The notes under the pieces are model-generated. The model saw only the letters and a program-made list of their open reading frames with translations, searched no databases and was not told where the DNA came from. Positions 26,707 to 34,146 of a DNA stretch of 34,303 nucleotides are shown here, piece by piece (position 1 is the stretch's first letter; each line of letters opens with the position of its first letter). The stretch lies in contig CAZFCK010000022.1 of NCBI GenBank assembly GCA_964517355.1, forward strand, positions 1 to 34,303. Direction: 5' to 3'. The DNA comes from CAZFCK01 sp964517355 (GTDB taxonomy: Bacteria > Desulfobacterota > Desulfovibrionia > Desulfovibrionales > Desulfovibrionaceae). The translations under genes were made by a program, and so were the position numbers.

Positions 26707-27399
26707 GTGCAAGAGGCCCTGCAAGCCATCTGGGAAGCCTTACCCTACCTGCTCAACGGCACATGGTACACGTTGGGCCTGATTTGCGGCGCCATGGGGC
26801 TGGGACTGGTCCTGGGAGTCCCCCTGGCCGTGGGGCAGGTTTACGGCGCAGCGCCCCTGCGGCGCATCATCGGTTTTTATGTCTGGATATTTCGGGGCGT
26901 TCCCATTCTCGTGCAGCTGTATCTCTTTTATTTCGGTTTGCTCGCATGGCTGGGCAAATACGCTTTTTTCGCCTCGCTGCATCTGGACAGCGCCTTCGCC
27001 GCGGCGGTCATCGTGCTCGGACTGACCAGTTCCGCCTACCAATCGCAAATTTTCCGCGGCTCAATCCTTTCCTTGCCCGCAGGACAGCTCAAGGCCGCGC
27101 GCGCATTGGGAATGAGCGATTTTACGGCCATTGTGACCATCGTGCTCCCGCAGGCCCTCCGCCTTGCCATCCCGGCATGGTCCAACGAGTATTCCATTCT
27201 GCTCAAGGACTCCGCGCTGGCCTATGTTATCGGCGTGCTCGAAATCATGGCCCGCACCCGCTCCGTGGCCGCCACCACGCACCAGCCGCTGCCTTTGGCG
27301 CTCTTCGCCGGCGTGCTCTTTTTCGTGCTTACTTGGATTGGCGTGAAGACTCTGAAAACTTTGGAAAAAAAGGTCCGCATTCCGGGCTATTCGTATTAA
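26707..27399 (+). CDS. amino-acid ABC transporter permease, His/Glu/Gln type
   Basis: The 230-residue HisM/GlnP-type permease has about five membrane segments. The conserved cytoplasmic loop is AARALGMSDFTAIVTIVLPQALRLAIPAWSNE (about 123-154), which contacts the ATPase. I chose the GTG at 26707 because GGAG lies eight bases upstream and the protein then has the family's usual length. The frame is open from 26593, but that extension covers the terminator hairpin and is not protein-like. RGVPILVQLYLFYFGL (about 66-81) is typical of the family. It pairs with the second permease at 28174 to form the heterodimeric channel. Confidence 0.9.
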   Translation: MQEALQAIWEALPYLLNGTWYTLGLICGAMGLGLVLGVPLAVGQVYGAAPLRRIIGFYVWIFRGVPILVQLYLFYFGLLAWLGKYAFFASLHLDSAFAAAVIVLGLTSSAYQSQIFRGSILSLPAGQLKAARALGMSDFTAIVTIVLPQALRLAIPAWSNEYSILLKDSALAYVIGVLEIMARTRSVAATTHQPLPLALFAGVLFFVLTWIGVKTLKTLEKKVRIPGYSY

Positions 27400-27409
27400 G
27401 GACCACAAC

Positions 27410-28177
27410 ATGCCGCAAAACAGCTCCATCCTGCATGTGGACGGAATCGTCAAGACCCTTGGAGGAAACATCGTCCTGGACGGCGCGTCCATGACACTTA
27501 ATAAAGGCGATCTTAAAGTTCTCATCGGACCTTCGGGCGGGGGCAAAAGCACGTTCCTGCAATGCACCAACATGCTGATCACACCGGACAAAGGACATAT
27601 CTGGCTGGAAGGCGCCGAGATCAATCCGAAAAACAAAAAGGAACTCTACTCTTTTCGCCAGCAGGTGGGCATGATCTTCCAGGACTTCAACCTGTTCGAT
27701 CACCTCAGCGCCTTGGAAAACGTGCGCATCGCCCTGGTCAAGGTCAAAGGCATGAGCAAAAAGGAAGCCACCGACCGCGCGGAAGCCGAGCTGGCGCGCG
27801 TGGGACTGGCCGACAAGGCAACACTCTACCCCGCCCAGCTTTCAGGCGGCCAGAAACAACGTGTTTCCGTGGCCCGCGCCCTGGCCATGGACCCGAAAGT
27901 GATGCTCCTCGACGAACCCACAAGCGCCCTGGACCCCGAACTCATAGGAGAAGTGCTCGCCGTCATCCGCGACCTGGCCACAGCGGGCATGACCATGGTC
28001 ATGGCCACGCACCAGACCAGCTTTTCGGCGCAATTGGCGGACGAATTCCTTTTCATGGAACACGGCAAAATCATTGAACGGGGAACGCCGGCGGAACTGC
28101 TCGCCAAAAACGCCGATACCAGAACCAAGGCCTTTTGCGCCAAGCTTAACGAGCTTACAGGGGAAATCGCGGCATGA
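27410..28177 (+). CDS. amino-acid ABC transporter ATP-binding protein
   Basis: This GlnQ/HisP-type ATPase of 255 residues has Walker A GPSGGGKST (about 40-48), Q-loop MIFQDFNLFDHLS (about 88-100), signature LSGGQKQRV (about 144-152), Walker B VMLLDEPTSALDPE (about 164-177) and the switch histidine in ATHQ. It drives uptake through the two flanking permeases. AAGGA lies eight bases before the ATG, 10 bases after the first permease stop. Its stop overlaps the start of the second permease by four bases (ATGA). Confidence 0.93.
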   Translation: MPQNSSILHVDGIVKTLGGNIVLDGASMTLNKGDLKVLIGPSGGGKSTFLQCTNMLITPDKGHIWLEGAEINPKNKKELYSFRQQVGMIFQDFNLFDHLSALENVRIALVKVKGMSKKEATDRAEAELARVGLADKATLYPAQLSGGQKQRVSVARALAMDPKVMLLDEPTSALDPELIGEVLAVIRDLATAGMTMVMATHQTSFSAQLADEFLFMEHGKIIERGTPAELLAKNADTRTKAFCAKLNELTGEIAA

Positions 28178-28866
28178 GCGCAGTCCTGGACTTTGTAATC
28201 AAAGATGTGGTGCCGGGACTCAACCACGGGCTTTGGACTTCGGTCCAACTCATCATCCCTTCCGCGTTGATCGGATTGTTCATGGGCGTCATTGTCGGAG
28301 CCTTGAGGGTTTACGGTCCACTGTGGCTGAAAAAAATCACGGAAGCCTATATCGCGGTCTTTCGCGGCACCCCTTTGGTGGTACAGCTTTTCTTCTGGTA
28401 TTTCGCGCTGCCCTACGCCTCGTTTTGGGGATACCGCATCGTCATGGGACCAAAAACCGCCGCCATTGTCGGCTTTGCCCTTTGCAGCGCCGCATATCAC
28501 TCGGAATACATCCGCGGAGGGCTGCTTTCCATAAAAAGGGGGCAGATCAAGGCCGCCCAGGCCCTTGGCATGTCGCCGTTCACCTCCGTATGCCATGTCG
28601 TGCTGCCCCAAGCCTTCAGGCGCGCCTTGCCCGGTTGCGGCAATGAAATAATCTACCTCATTAAATATTCCTCCCTGGCCTCGATCATCACCGTGAACGA
28701 ACTTACCGGCGTGGGCCGGGCCATCGCCAAAAGCACCTGGAAAAACACCGAAGTCTATCTGGTGGTGGGACTCTATTATCTAGCGCTTGTCACCGTGGCC
28801 ACATTGCTTTTGCGGTGGATTGAACACAGGCTTGCGGTCCCGGGCTTCGAAAGTCAGAGGTCCTAA
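28174..28866 (+). CDS. second amino-acid ABC transporter permease
   Basis: The 230-residue permease has the same family layout: LNHGLWTSVQLIIPSALIGL near the N-terminus, FRGTPLVVQLFFWYF (about 65-79), and the ATPase-contacting loop AAQALGMSPFTSVCHVVLPQAFRRALPGCGNE (about 128-159). It overlaps the ATPase gene by four bases, and the next gene begins in its stop codon (TAATG). The transporter and the two enzyme genes behind it are therefore tightly coupled. Confidence 0.92.
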   Translation: MSAVLDFVIKDVVPGLNHGLWTSVQLIIPSALIGLFMGVIVGALRVYGPLWLKKITEAYIAVFRGTPLVVQLFFWYFALPYASFWGYRIVMGPKTAAIVGFALCSAAYHSEYIRGGLLSIKRGQIKAAQALGMSPFTSVCHVVLPQAFRRALPGCGNEIIYLIKYSSLASIITVNELTGVGRAIAKSTWKNTEVYLVVGLYYLALVTVATLLLRWIEHRLAVPGFESQRS

Positions 28867-30317
28867 TGTCTCGGGCCCTTACGCCGCTTTCCGCAAATAC
28901 GCTGCAAACGTTGCGGGAACTTTTCGGCCCAGGGCAATGCATTACCGATCCCTCATTTCTTTCCCGCATCGCGCGCAAGCACGCGGAAGGCATGGACTCA
29001 GACCGTATCGAAGCCCTCGTGTTCGCCCTGGACGCTGAACAGATCTGTTCCCTGATGCGCCTGGCGACCGAAAGACGCTTTGCCGTGACGCCCCGCAGTT
29101 CATCCGCGCATGATTCGGATTGCTCCGCCCCAATAAGGGGGGGCGTCCTCTTGTGCCTTGAACGCATGCATCGCGTTCTCGCTCTGGACGCTTCAACTAT
29201 GGTGGCGGAAGCGGAACCCGGCGCAACACTCCGGGATCTGCGCCACGCCGCCGCGGCAAAGGGGTTGTTTCTCCCGCCGGATCCTGGCGGCCGCGATGAA
29301 CGAAGCATAGGCGGCATGGTGGCCGCCCAGACCGTCATGTCCACACGTATCCACCGTGGCCTTCCCCGCGATTTCGTCCTGGGACTCGACGCCGTTTTGC
29401 CCAACGGCGAGTTGATGACCTCCGGCATCCACGCGCGCACGCGATCCAAGGGGTACGACCTTGAACATCTGCTGGTGGGATCGCAAGGCGCGCTGGGCAT
29501 TATCACGAGAGTGGTTCTCAAGCTTATGCCGCCCCCCTCACCCGCCGGGAGCGTGGTCGCGGTTTTCGCGGACCTGGAATCCGCCATGGCCTGCGCGTCG
29601 CGCATCCTGTTGCGCGAGGGCTGCTCTTCTGTCATAAAGTTTTATGATCGCGCATGCCTGGAACTCGTTTGCGATCTGCTGCCTTTTGTCTTGCGTTCCG
29701 ATACCGGGGTGGCGCTGTCAGTTGAAACCCACGATACCTACGAACCGATGAACGGACGGTTGCAACTATTGGCCGAGATCTGCCGTCAAGGCGGGGCCTC
29801 GCAAGCATTACCGGCGGAAGACGACGCCGTGCGCAGACGCCTGGACAGCGCCTGGCAGCTGATTCAGGCGCGTATCTGCGATCACGCTGTCTGCGCCGTA
29901 GTGCACGCAACCGTTCCTTTACGAAGCATCGCCGCCTTCGTTGCCGCGCTTCCTTCCCTGGAGGCGCGGCATGGGGTGCGGTCGTATGTCCGAGGCTATG
30001 CCGACATCGGAAACCTGCAATTGTTTTTCAGGGCTCCGAAAACGGAAAATACCCGCCATGTGGACTGCGCCGTGCTCGACTGTCTGCAATCCATCTTATC
30101 CCACGGAGGGAGCGTTTCCAGCGAATCCTGCGCCGGCATGGACACCATGCTTTTCCCGCACCTGGAAAGCTCCTCTCTGCATATGAAGTTGCGGCACGGC
30201 ATCAAACGTCTTTTCGATCCCTTGGATCTTTTGAATCCGGGTAAACTTTTTTTCGCGCCTGCGTCTTGTGTTCCCGACACACGGCGCCCCGTTCCGGGAA
30301 AAGCGCGAACGAGCTAA
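28866..30317 (+). CDS. GlcD-like FAD-binding oxidase family protein with altered cofactor motifs
   Basis: The 483-residue protein has the two-domain FAD_binding_4/FAD-oxidase C layout of 2-hydroxyacid dehydrogenases (glycolate oxidase GlcD, D-lactate dehydrogenase). Recognisable parts are RGGVLLCLERMHRVLALD (91-108), EPGATLRDL (117-125), LFLPPDPGG (134-142), VLGLDAVLPNGELM (171-184), GYDLEHLLVGSQGALGIITR (196-215) and DPLDLLNPGKLF (451-462). Oddly, the glycine-rich GAGTGLSGG loop is replaced by SSSAHDSDCS (78-87). The GHxGDGNLH motif reads GYADIGNLQ (377-385), and EHGxG reads ESCAG (420-424). The frame is intact and lies in a tight operon (TAATG overlap). It may be a diverged enzyme or a non-flavin protein that acts with the aminotransferase. 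Confidence 0.8.
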   Translation: MSRALTPLSANTLQTLRELFGPGQCITDPSFLSRIARKHAEGMDSDRIEALVFALDAEQICSLMRLATERRFAVTPRSSSAHDSDCSAPIRGGVLLCLERMHRVLALDASTMVAEAEPGATLRDLRHAAAAKGLFLPPDPGGRDERSIGGMVAAQTVMSTRIHRGLPRDFVLGLDAVLPNGELMTSGIHARTRSKGYDLEHLLVGSQGALGIITRVVLKLMPPPSPAGSVVAVFADLESAMACASRILLREGCSSVIKFYDRACLELVCDLLPFVLRSDTGVALSVETHDTYEPMNGRLQLLAEICRQGGASQALPAEDDAVRRRLDSAWQLIQARICDHAVCAVVHATVPLRSIAAFVAALPSLEARHGVRSYVRGYADIGNLQLFFRAPKTENTRHVDCAVLDCLQSILSHGGSVSSESCAGMDTMLFPHLESSSLHMKLRHGIKRLFDPLDLLNPGKLFFAPASCVPDTRRPVPGKARTS

Positions 30318-30327
30318 GGAGTGAGGT

Positions 30328-31518
30328 ATGCCCCTCTATGATGTGAGCCGGCGTGTGCGGCAGATTCCGCACTCCGCCACAAAGCAAATGCCTGTACTTG
30401 CCGCGAAGGTTGGCGGCTGCGTGTCCCTGGGACAGGGGGTGCCGTCTTTCCCGACCCCCGAGCACGTTGTCGATACGGTATGCGCTACCCTGCGCAGCAA
30501 CCATGCCGCGGGCAAGTATTCGTTGCAGCATGGACTTCCCGAACTGCGACTCGCCGTTACGGAACAACTGCGTGCGGAAAAAGGGCTGGATATCGACCCC
30601 GAAAGCGAGATAGCCATCACGGTGGGGGCCATGGAGGCCCTGCTCATGGCGACCATGACCCTGGTGGGTCCCGGCGACGAGGTTCTCTTGCCCTCCCCCT
30701 ACTATCCCTCGCACGTGGAGCAGGTGTTGTTGGCGGAAGGAACGCCTGTGGCCGTCCCCTTGAAAGGCGAAAACTGGGGGTTGAACCTGGACGCAATGGC
30801 TTCCGCCATCACGTCCCGTACCAAGATGATCATCGTCAATACGCCGCAAAATCCCACCGGCGCGGTTTTCTCCGAGCAAGAGCTGCGGGTTCTGGCGGAC
30901 CTGGCCCTGGAGCACGAACTTTATGTGGTCTGCGATGACACTTACGACAGCATGGTCTACGACGGGGCGCGCTCATGGAGCATAGCATCCATCCCCGAAC
31001 TCAGACCCCGGCTTATTCTCGTAAACAGCTTTTCCAAACGTTACGCGCTCACGGGATGGCGTGCCGGGTATGTGGTGGCGCCTTCCGAATTGCTGGGGGA
31101 AATGCTCAAGGTGCATGACTGCTCGGTGATTTGCGCGCCCACCCCGGCGCAGCATGCGGCATTGGCCGCGCTTACCGGACCGCAACACGTCTATGAGGAG
31201 TTCCGCGGACTCCTGGAAAAACGCCGGGATCTACTCTGCCGGGGGCTCGACTCCCTTGCGCCGTTGTTCTCTTACGTCCGTCCCCAGGGATCATTCTACA
31301 TCATGGCGCGTTGCGACAGCTGCCTGCCGGACTCGCGTGAACTGGCCACACGGCTTGTCCGTGAGGCGCGGGTGGTGACCATTCCCGGCGGGACCTTCGG
31401 CCCGGGCGGAGAACGTCATCTGCGCCTTTCCTTTGGCGGGGCGGAGCAGGAAATAAACGACGCCATAGCGCGCATACGCGAGTGGGCCCTGCGCGAGGGG
31501 TACGCGCTGCACGGATGA
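30328..31518 (+). CDS. class I/II pyridoxal-phosphate aminotransferase
   Basis: The 396-residue protein has fold-type I aminotransferase motifs: GQGVPSFPTPEHV (35-47), YSLQHGLPELR (64-74), NTPQNPTGAVF (171-181), CDDTYDSMVY (202-211) and SFSKRYALTGWRAGY (234-248). In the last of these K237 binds the cofactor. R366 (HLRLSFG) should bind the substrate carboxylate. It converts an amino acid to its 2-oxo acid, probably using the imported amino acid. AAGGAG lies seven bases before the ATG and the gene starts 10 bases after the GlcD-like gene. The substrate (aspartate, aromatic or other) cannot be decided. Confidence 0.92.
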   Translation: MPLYDVSRRVRQIPHSATKQMPVLAAKVGGCVSLGQGVPSFPTPEHVVDTVCATLRSNHAAGKYSLQHGLPELRLAVTEQLRAEKGLDIDPESEIAITVGAMEALLMATMTLVGPGDEVLLPSPYYPSHVEQVLLAEGTPVAVPLKGENWGLNLDAMASAITSRTKMIIVNTPQNPTGAVFSEQELRVLADLALEHELYVVCDDTYDSMVYDGARSWSIASIPELRPRLILVNSFSKRYALTGWRAGYVVAPSELLGEMLKVHDCSVICAPTPAQHAALAALTGPQHVYEEFRGLLEKRRDLLCRGLDSLAPLFSYVRPQGSFYIMARCDSCLPDSRELATRLVREARVVTIPGGTFGPGGERHLRLSFGGAEQEINDAIARIREWALREGYALHG

Positions 31519-31728
31519 AAGTCCTGCGCCGCTTGATGCCATGAGCGCATTTTCTCCTTGAAACAAAGCGCGGTTCCTTGGCGCGAGTAGAGAGTTCAAC
31601 ATATGAAAAGTACAGGAAAAGTGTCTTTTCAAGCCTTGCAGGCTCCGTGAGGCAACGGACATATTCGCTTGCTTTGTCCGTACAATCAGTTATACAAATT
31701 GATATAGACTTTTTATTGTTGATATCCT
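31519..31728. other. intergenic region after the amino-acid operon
   Basis: The operon ends at 31518. No good terminator lies directly behind it; a family-1 fragment (31543-31566) comes first. No gene is seen in this 210-base stretch. Confidence 0.4.
31543..31566 (-). repeat. family-1 repeat fragment
   Basis: GAGCGCATTTTCTCCTTGAAACAA matches the distal end of the full copies (GCGCATTTTCGCCTTG then AAACAA) with one change. The rest of the element is absent. Confidence 0.65.
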
Positions 31729-31813
31729 TTAGAGCATTTAAACTTCGAAAAAGTTGAAAGGCTCGGCAAAGATTTGCTTGTAACTCTTTGCAGCGAAATA
31801 ATTGCAAGCGGGC
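31729..31813 (-). repeat. family-2 hairpin repeat, copy F (truncated)
   Basis: It matches the complement of copy E (22655-22784) from the TTAGAGCATTTAAACTT edge through GGCAAAGATTTGCTTG to AGCGGGC. The GGCGGGC hairpin and far edge are missing. Some stem positions carry mismatches. Confidence 0.75.
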
Positions 31814-32233
31814 AACCTTCTCTCGTTCACTCTTTGAGGACACGACGAGAACCGCATAGGGGGGAGCCGGAGGCAGGGCCGGCTTCCCCGCCCTATCCGC
31901 CGCCTTTCACGATAAAATGGCGATTCCCTCTCCTTGACAGCCCCCTTGGCCGGGCGTATTTTCTATTTCAGGAAAAATCTTTTTGAAAAGCCAAACCTGC
32001 CGCGAGGCGGGGGCGGAAAGCCACGGATCTTGGCCAGATGTCCAAGATGGCCGGGTTGCCGAAGAGATTTGAATTTATCTTTGCAATCCTCCGTAATACG
32101 CACATCCGGCTTTCTTTTCCCCTCCGCAAGGATTTTCGTACGACTGCCCCTATCACGGCGGCGCCACGTGGCCGATACGGCAGTAGTGACGACACGTACA
32201 AAAGGCTTGTGCATCCCGAGCAAGGAGCGAGTT
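31814..32233. other. intergenic region upstream of the small hypothetical gene
   Basis: A hairpin GGGGAGCCGG/CCGGCTTCCCC lies at 31861-31889. The remaining 340 bases have open frames but no credible gene, and presumably hold the promoter of the 69-residue gene. Confidence 0.4.
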
Positions 32234-32443
32234 ATGAAGGTCGTTGAAGGCCAATTGAAATTTTTGGAAATGGTGAGCGATTTGTCTTCCCTCAGCCACA
32301 GCGTCGCCTCGCAAAGCCTGCGGGAATTCATCGCCATGCAGCAGGAGCAGCAAGCCTTTACTCCCGATGTGCTGCCTTCGCGCATTGATGTGAAGACCAC
32401 TATTGAAGCGGAAACAGGCAAGGTCATCAATTACAAGAGTTGA
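32234..32443 (+). CDS. small hypothetical protein (69 residues)
   Basis: An AAGGAG ribosome-binding site eight bases upstream supports the ATG at 32234. The protein (MKVVEGQLKFLEMVSDLSSL...) is soluble and mostly helical, with a glutamine-rich MQQEQQ stretch, and ends in KVINYKS. I do not recognise a family. It stands alone upstream of the tRNA-Leu gene. A longer frame back to 31934 is arginine- and proline-rich noncoding sequence and was not used. Confidence 0.6.
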   Translation: MKVVEGQLKFLEMVSDLSSLSHSVASQSLREFIAMQQEQQAFTPDVLPSRIDVKTTIEAETGKVINYKS

Positions 32444-32572
32444 GGACGCTTCCGCCGGCCCCGGCAAATCCTTGATCTCCCCCGAAGGATGAGACCGTTT
32501 TCGGGATTGCTTTACCAAGTGCGCGTTCGCCTTTCCGGACATGAAAAAAATATTAAAAATCGAAAAAAGTTC

Positions 32573-32601
32573 TTTACAAGCCCAGTCGAGTTGGATATAC
32601 A
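32573..32601 (+). promoter_or_regulatory. sigma-70-type promoter of the tRNA-Leu gene
   Basis: TTTACA (32573-32578), a 17-base spacer and TATACA (32596-32601) form a plausible -35/-10 pair. Transcription would start a few bases before the mature tRNA at 32614. Confidence 0.6.
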
Positions 32602-32613
32602 TCTCCTTCTGAG

Positions 32614-32700
32614 GCCGAAGTGGTGGAATTGGTAGACACGCTAGGTTCAGGGTCTAGTGCGGGTTTCCGCGTGGGAGTTCGACTCTCCCCTTCGGCACCA
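32614..32700 (+). tRNA. tRNA-Leu(CAG)
   Basis: The acceptor stem GCCGAAG pairs with CTTCGGC, followed by an encoded ACCA end. The anticodon arm CTAGG-TTCAGGG-TCTAG gives anticodon CAG, reading CUG. A long variable arm (GTGCGGGTTTCCGCGT) marks a class II leucine tRNA. GGGAGTTCGACTCTCCC is the T arm. A rho-independent terminator follows at 32728-32759. Confidence 0.97.
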
Positions 32701-32727
32701 CCGAACATAAGACCACCCCGCTGGTCA

Positions 32728-32759
32728 AAAAAGGCCGCTGCAAACGCAGCGGCCTTTTT
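32728..32759 (+). terminator. terminator downstream of tRNA-Leu
   Basis: AAAAAGGCCGCTGC and GCAGCGGCCTTTTT form a perfect 14-bp stem with an AAAC loop and a T run. Confidence 0.92.
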
Positions 32760-32942
32760 GTTTGCATCTCCGGCAAACCTGCTGCCCCGAAATCCCGTTT
32801 CCCGTTCATGGAGTCGGCGCAAAGCACCCCTTTCCGCAGGCAGGAGGGCTTTTGCGGCTCGGGACAATACAAGATCCATTTACCATCATGAAATCGAAGT
32901 ATTGGAATGGTGATCCTGGGGGAGATCCTTTTTCTATAATTT
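32760..32942. other. intergenic sequence after tRNA-Leu
   Basis: No gene, RNA or regulatory motif is recognised in these 183 bases. Confidence 0.4.
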
Positions 32943-33004
32943 CAGCCAGTGGGCGCGATCGTATCGCGCCTTGGGCCCGTAGGCGCGGTCGTACCGCCTT
33001 GGGG
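32943..33004. repeat. GGCGCG palindrome repeat, two tandem units
   Basis: Two tandem units are present. The first has a perfect palindrome GGCGCGAT-CGT-ATCGCGCC (32952-32970), and the second is GGCGCGGTCGTACCGCC. A single unit is present at 22627-22658. Confidence 0.65.
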
Positions 33005-33053
33005 AAGAAGAGAGCAGCGCTGGTTTACCCCCTGAAAATCACCAGTACATAAA

Positions 33054-33160
33054 CTAGCGCATTTTCGCCTTGAAACAAGGCTCTCCCCTGAAACAATTTC
33101 CAATTGTTCCAGGGAAATGCATAAGAGCATCTAGCGCTTTTCAAGCGTGAGATGCTCTAG
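33054..33160 (-). repeat. family-1 hairpin repeat, copy B (full length)
   Basis: This copy is nearly identical to copy A (13349-13454), with the same paired elements. It lies between the tRNA-Leu region and the HU gene and follows no minus-strand gene, so it is not simply a gene-end terminator here. Confidence 0.92.
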
Positions 33161-33440
33161 GGCCTGCTTCTTAAAAATAACGCTTCGGGAAGACCATTCC
33201 GCAAAAAAACAAAAATAATCAACGGATAGATTTTAGCTTCTTAAAATTAAGAAGTTTGGGAAAGGAAGAGCGCGAGAGGCAGACGCGCTCATCCCACCAT
33301 GCGGTTCCGCGGAAGGCGTCTTCAGTCAGCAATGCCGCGCAGGCCCCCATAATCACCGAGAAAAATAATCCCTACCAAAATTATTCTGCTATTATAATCC
33401 ACTGCGAATAGCATCTTTGCAAGGTCTTCCGCATTGGGCC
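33161..33440. other. intergenic sequence upstream of the HU gene
   Basis: It contains an AT-rich palindrome CTTCTTAA-AA-TTAAGAAG (33237-33254). A segment at about 33250-33280 resembles 146-178 at the left end of the window. No gene is seen. Confidence 0.45.
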
Positions 33441-33469
33441 TTGCACATTTGATTGCTACAGGCTATTAG
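33441..33469 (+). promoter_or_regulatory. sigma-70-type promoter of the HU gene
   Basis: TTGCAC (33441-33446), a 17-base spacer and TATTAG (33464-33469) lie about 64 bases before the start codon. Confidence 0.55.
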
Positions 33470-33500
33470 TTTCGAGTTAATTTTGTTCAACATAAAAAAA

Positions 33501-33516
33501 AGCGGTGCCAACCGCT
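33501..33516 (+). promoter_or_regulatory. 5' leader hairpin of the HU gene
   Basis: AGCGGT-GCCA-ACCGCT forms a six-base-pair hairpin ending five bases before the GGGAG ribosome-binding site. It may tune translation or mRNA stability. Confidence 0.45.
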
Positions 33517-33532
33517 CAGTCGGGAGAGTGCG

Positions 33533-33808
33533 ATGACCAAAACGGACCTGATCGGCATTATTCAACTCAAGGCTGGTCTGGAGACCAAAGCAGCGGCCGG
33601 CAAAGCTTTGGATGCCACCCTGGAGGCTATTGTCGATGCTCTTGCGCAAGACGAGACCATCACCCTCGTAGGGTTCGGCACCTTCAAGGCAAGCGAACGC
33701 GCAGCTCGCACAGGGCGCAATCCCCGCACCGGCGAAGAGATCCAAATCCCCGCCGCCAAGACTGTGAAATTCGCTCCCGGCAAAGGGCTCAAGGACGCAG
33801 TAAACTAA
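33533..33808 (+). CDS. hup: HU-family DNA-binding protein
   Basis: The 91-residue protein follows the HU/IHF family layout. An N-terminal helical pair (MTKTDLIGIIQLKAGLETKAAAGKALDATLEAIVDAL) comes first. The beta arm follows, with VGFGTFKASERAARTGRNPRTGEEIQIPAAKTVKFAPGKGLKDAVN carrying the RNPRTGE signature and the tip proline region that intercalates DNA. HU compacts and bends DNA in the nucleoid and assists recombination and replication. GGGAG lies seven bases before the ATG; a promoter and leader hairpin lie upstream and a strong terminator downstream. Homodimer or heterodimer status cannot be decided. Confidence 0.95.
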   Translation: MTKTDLIGIIQLKAGLETKAAAGKALDATLEAIVDALAQDETITLVGFGTFKASERAARTGRNPRTGEEIQIPAAKTVKFAPGKGLKDAVN

Positions 33809-33821
33809 TCTGCCATAGTAT

Positions 33822-33870
33822 GCTGAAGCGCTCCCAACGGCCTTGCCGCCGACGGAGCGCTTCAGCTTTG
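33822..33870 (+). terminator. terminator downstream of the HU gene
   Basis: GCTGAAGCGCTCC (33822-33834) and GGAGCGCTTCAGC (33854-33866) form a perfect 13-bp stem followed by TTTG, 14 bases after the stop codon. Confidence 0.85.
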
Positions 33871-34053
33871 TCTTTCCTCGCCTTCCCTTTCTCGAGCGCT
33901 TCGTGCATTGCGCGGAGTTTGTTTTTTTATTTCCGCCTATTTTCTTACTGCATGCGTTCCATGTCTCGCTCCGCGAAGATGGAGAGCATGTGGAATTGTT
34001 TCCGAGATGGGCTGCGCTGGAGCGTGGACCCCAAATAACGAAATGATAATTAT

Positions 34054-34091
34054 CCGGGGGGAGCACCTGTTATCAGCAAGGCTCCCCCCCG
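34054..34091. terminator. CCGGGGGG-type hairpin
   Basis: CCGGGGGGAGC and GCTCCCCCCGG form a perfect 11-bp stem with a 16-base loop. It is similar to the first hairpin after the PFOR gene. No gene ends directly upstream in the window. Confidence 0.5.
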
Positions 34092-34114
34092 GAAGGCTTT
34101 CAACTGAGCAATAA

Positions 34115-34146
34115 TACCGTTTCCTGTTCATAGTGTCGGCGCAAGG
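34115..34146. repeat. family-3 repeat fragment
   Basis: TACCGTTTCCTGTTCATAG followed by TGTCGGCGCAAGG repeats the left arm and loop of 22884-22914 with one change (T for A). The right arm is absent. Confidence 0.7.

Noticed and set aside
31934..32233. An N-terminal extension of the 69-residue protein
   Set aside because: It is arginine- and proline-rich with no start signal, while the ATG at 32234 has AAGGAG in the right place.
32614..32700. tRNA-Leu as an integration site of a genomic island
   Set aside because: No integrase gene and no repeated tRNA end was found in the window.
33392..34066. A 224-codon minus-strand frame across the HU gene
   Set aside because: It runs through the HU coding sequence and its terminator, and the translation shows no recognisable domain or start signal.
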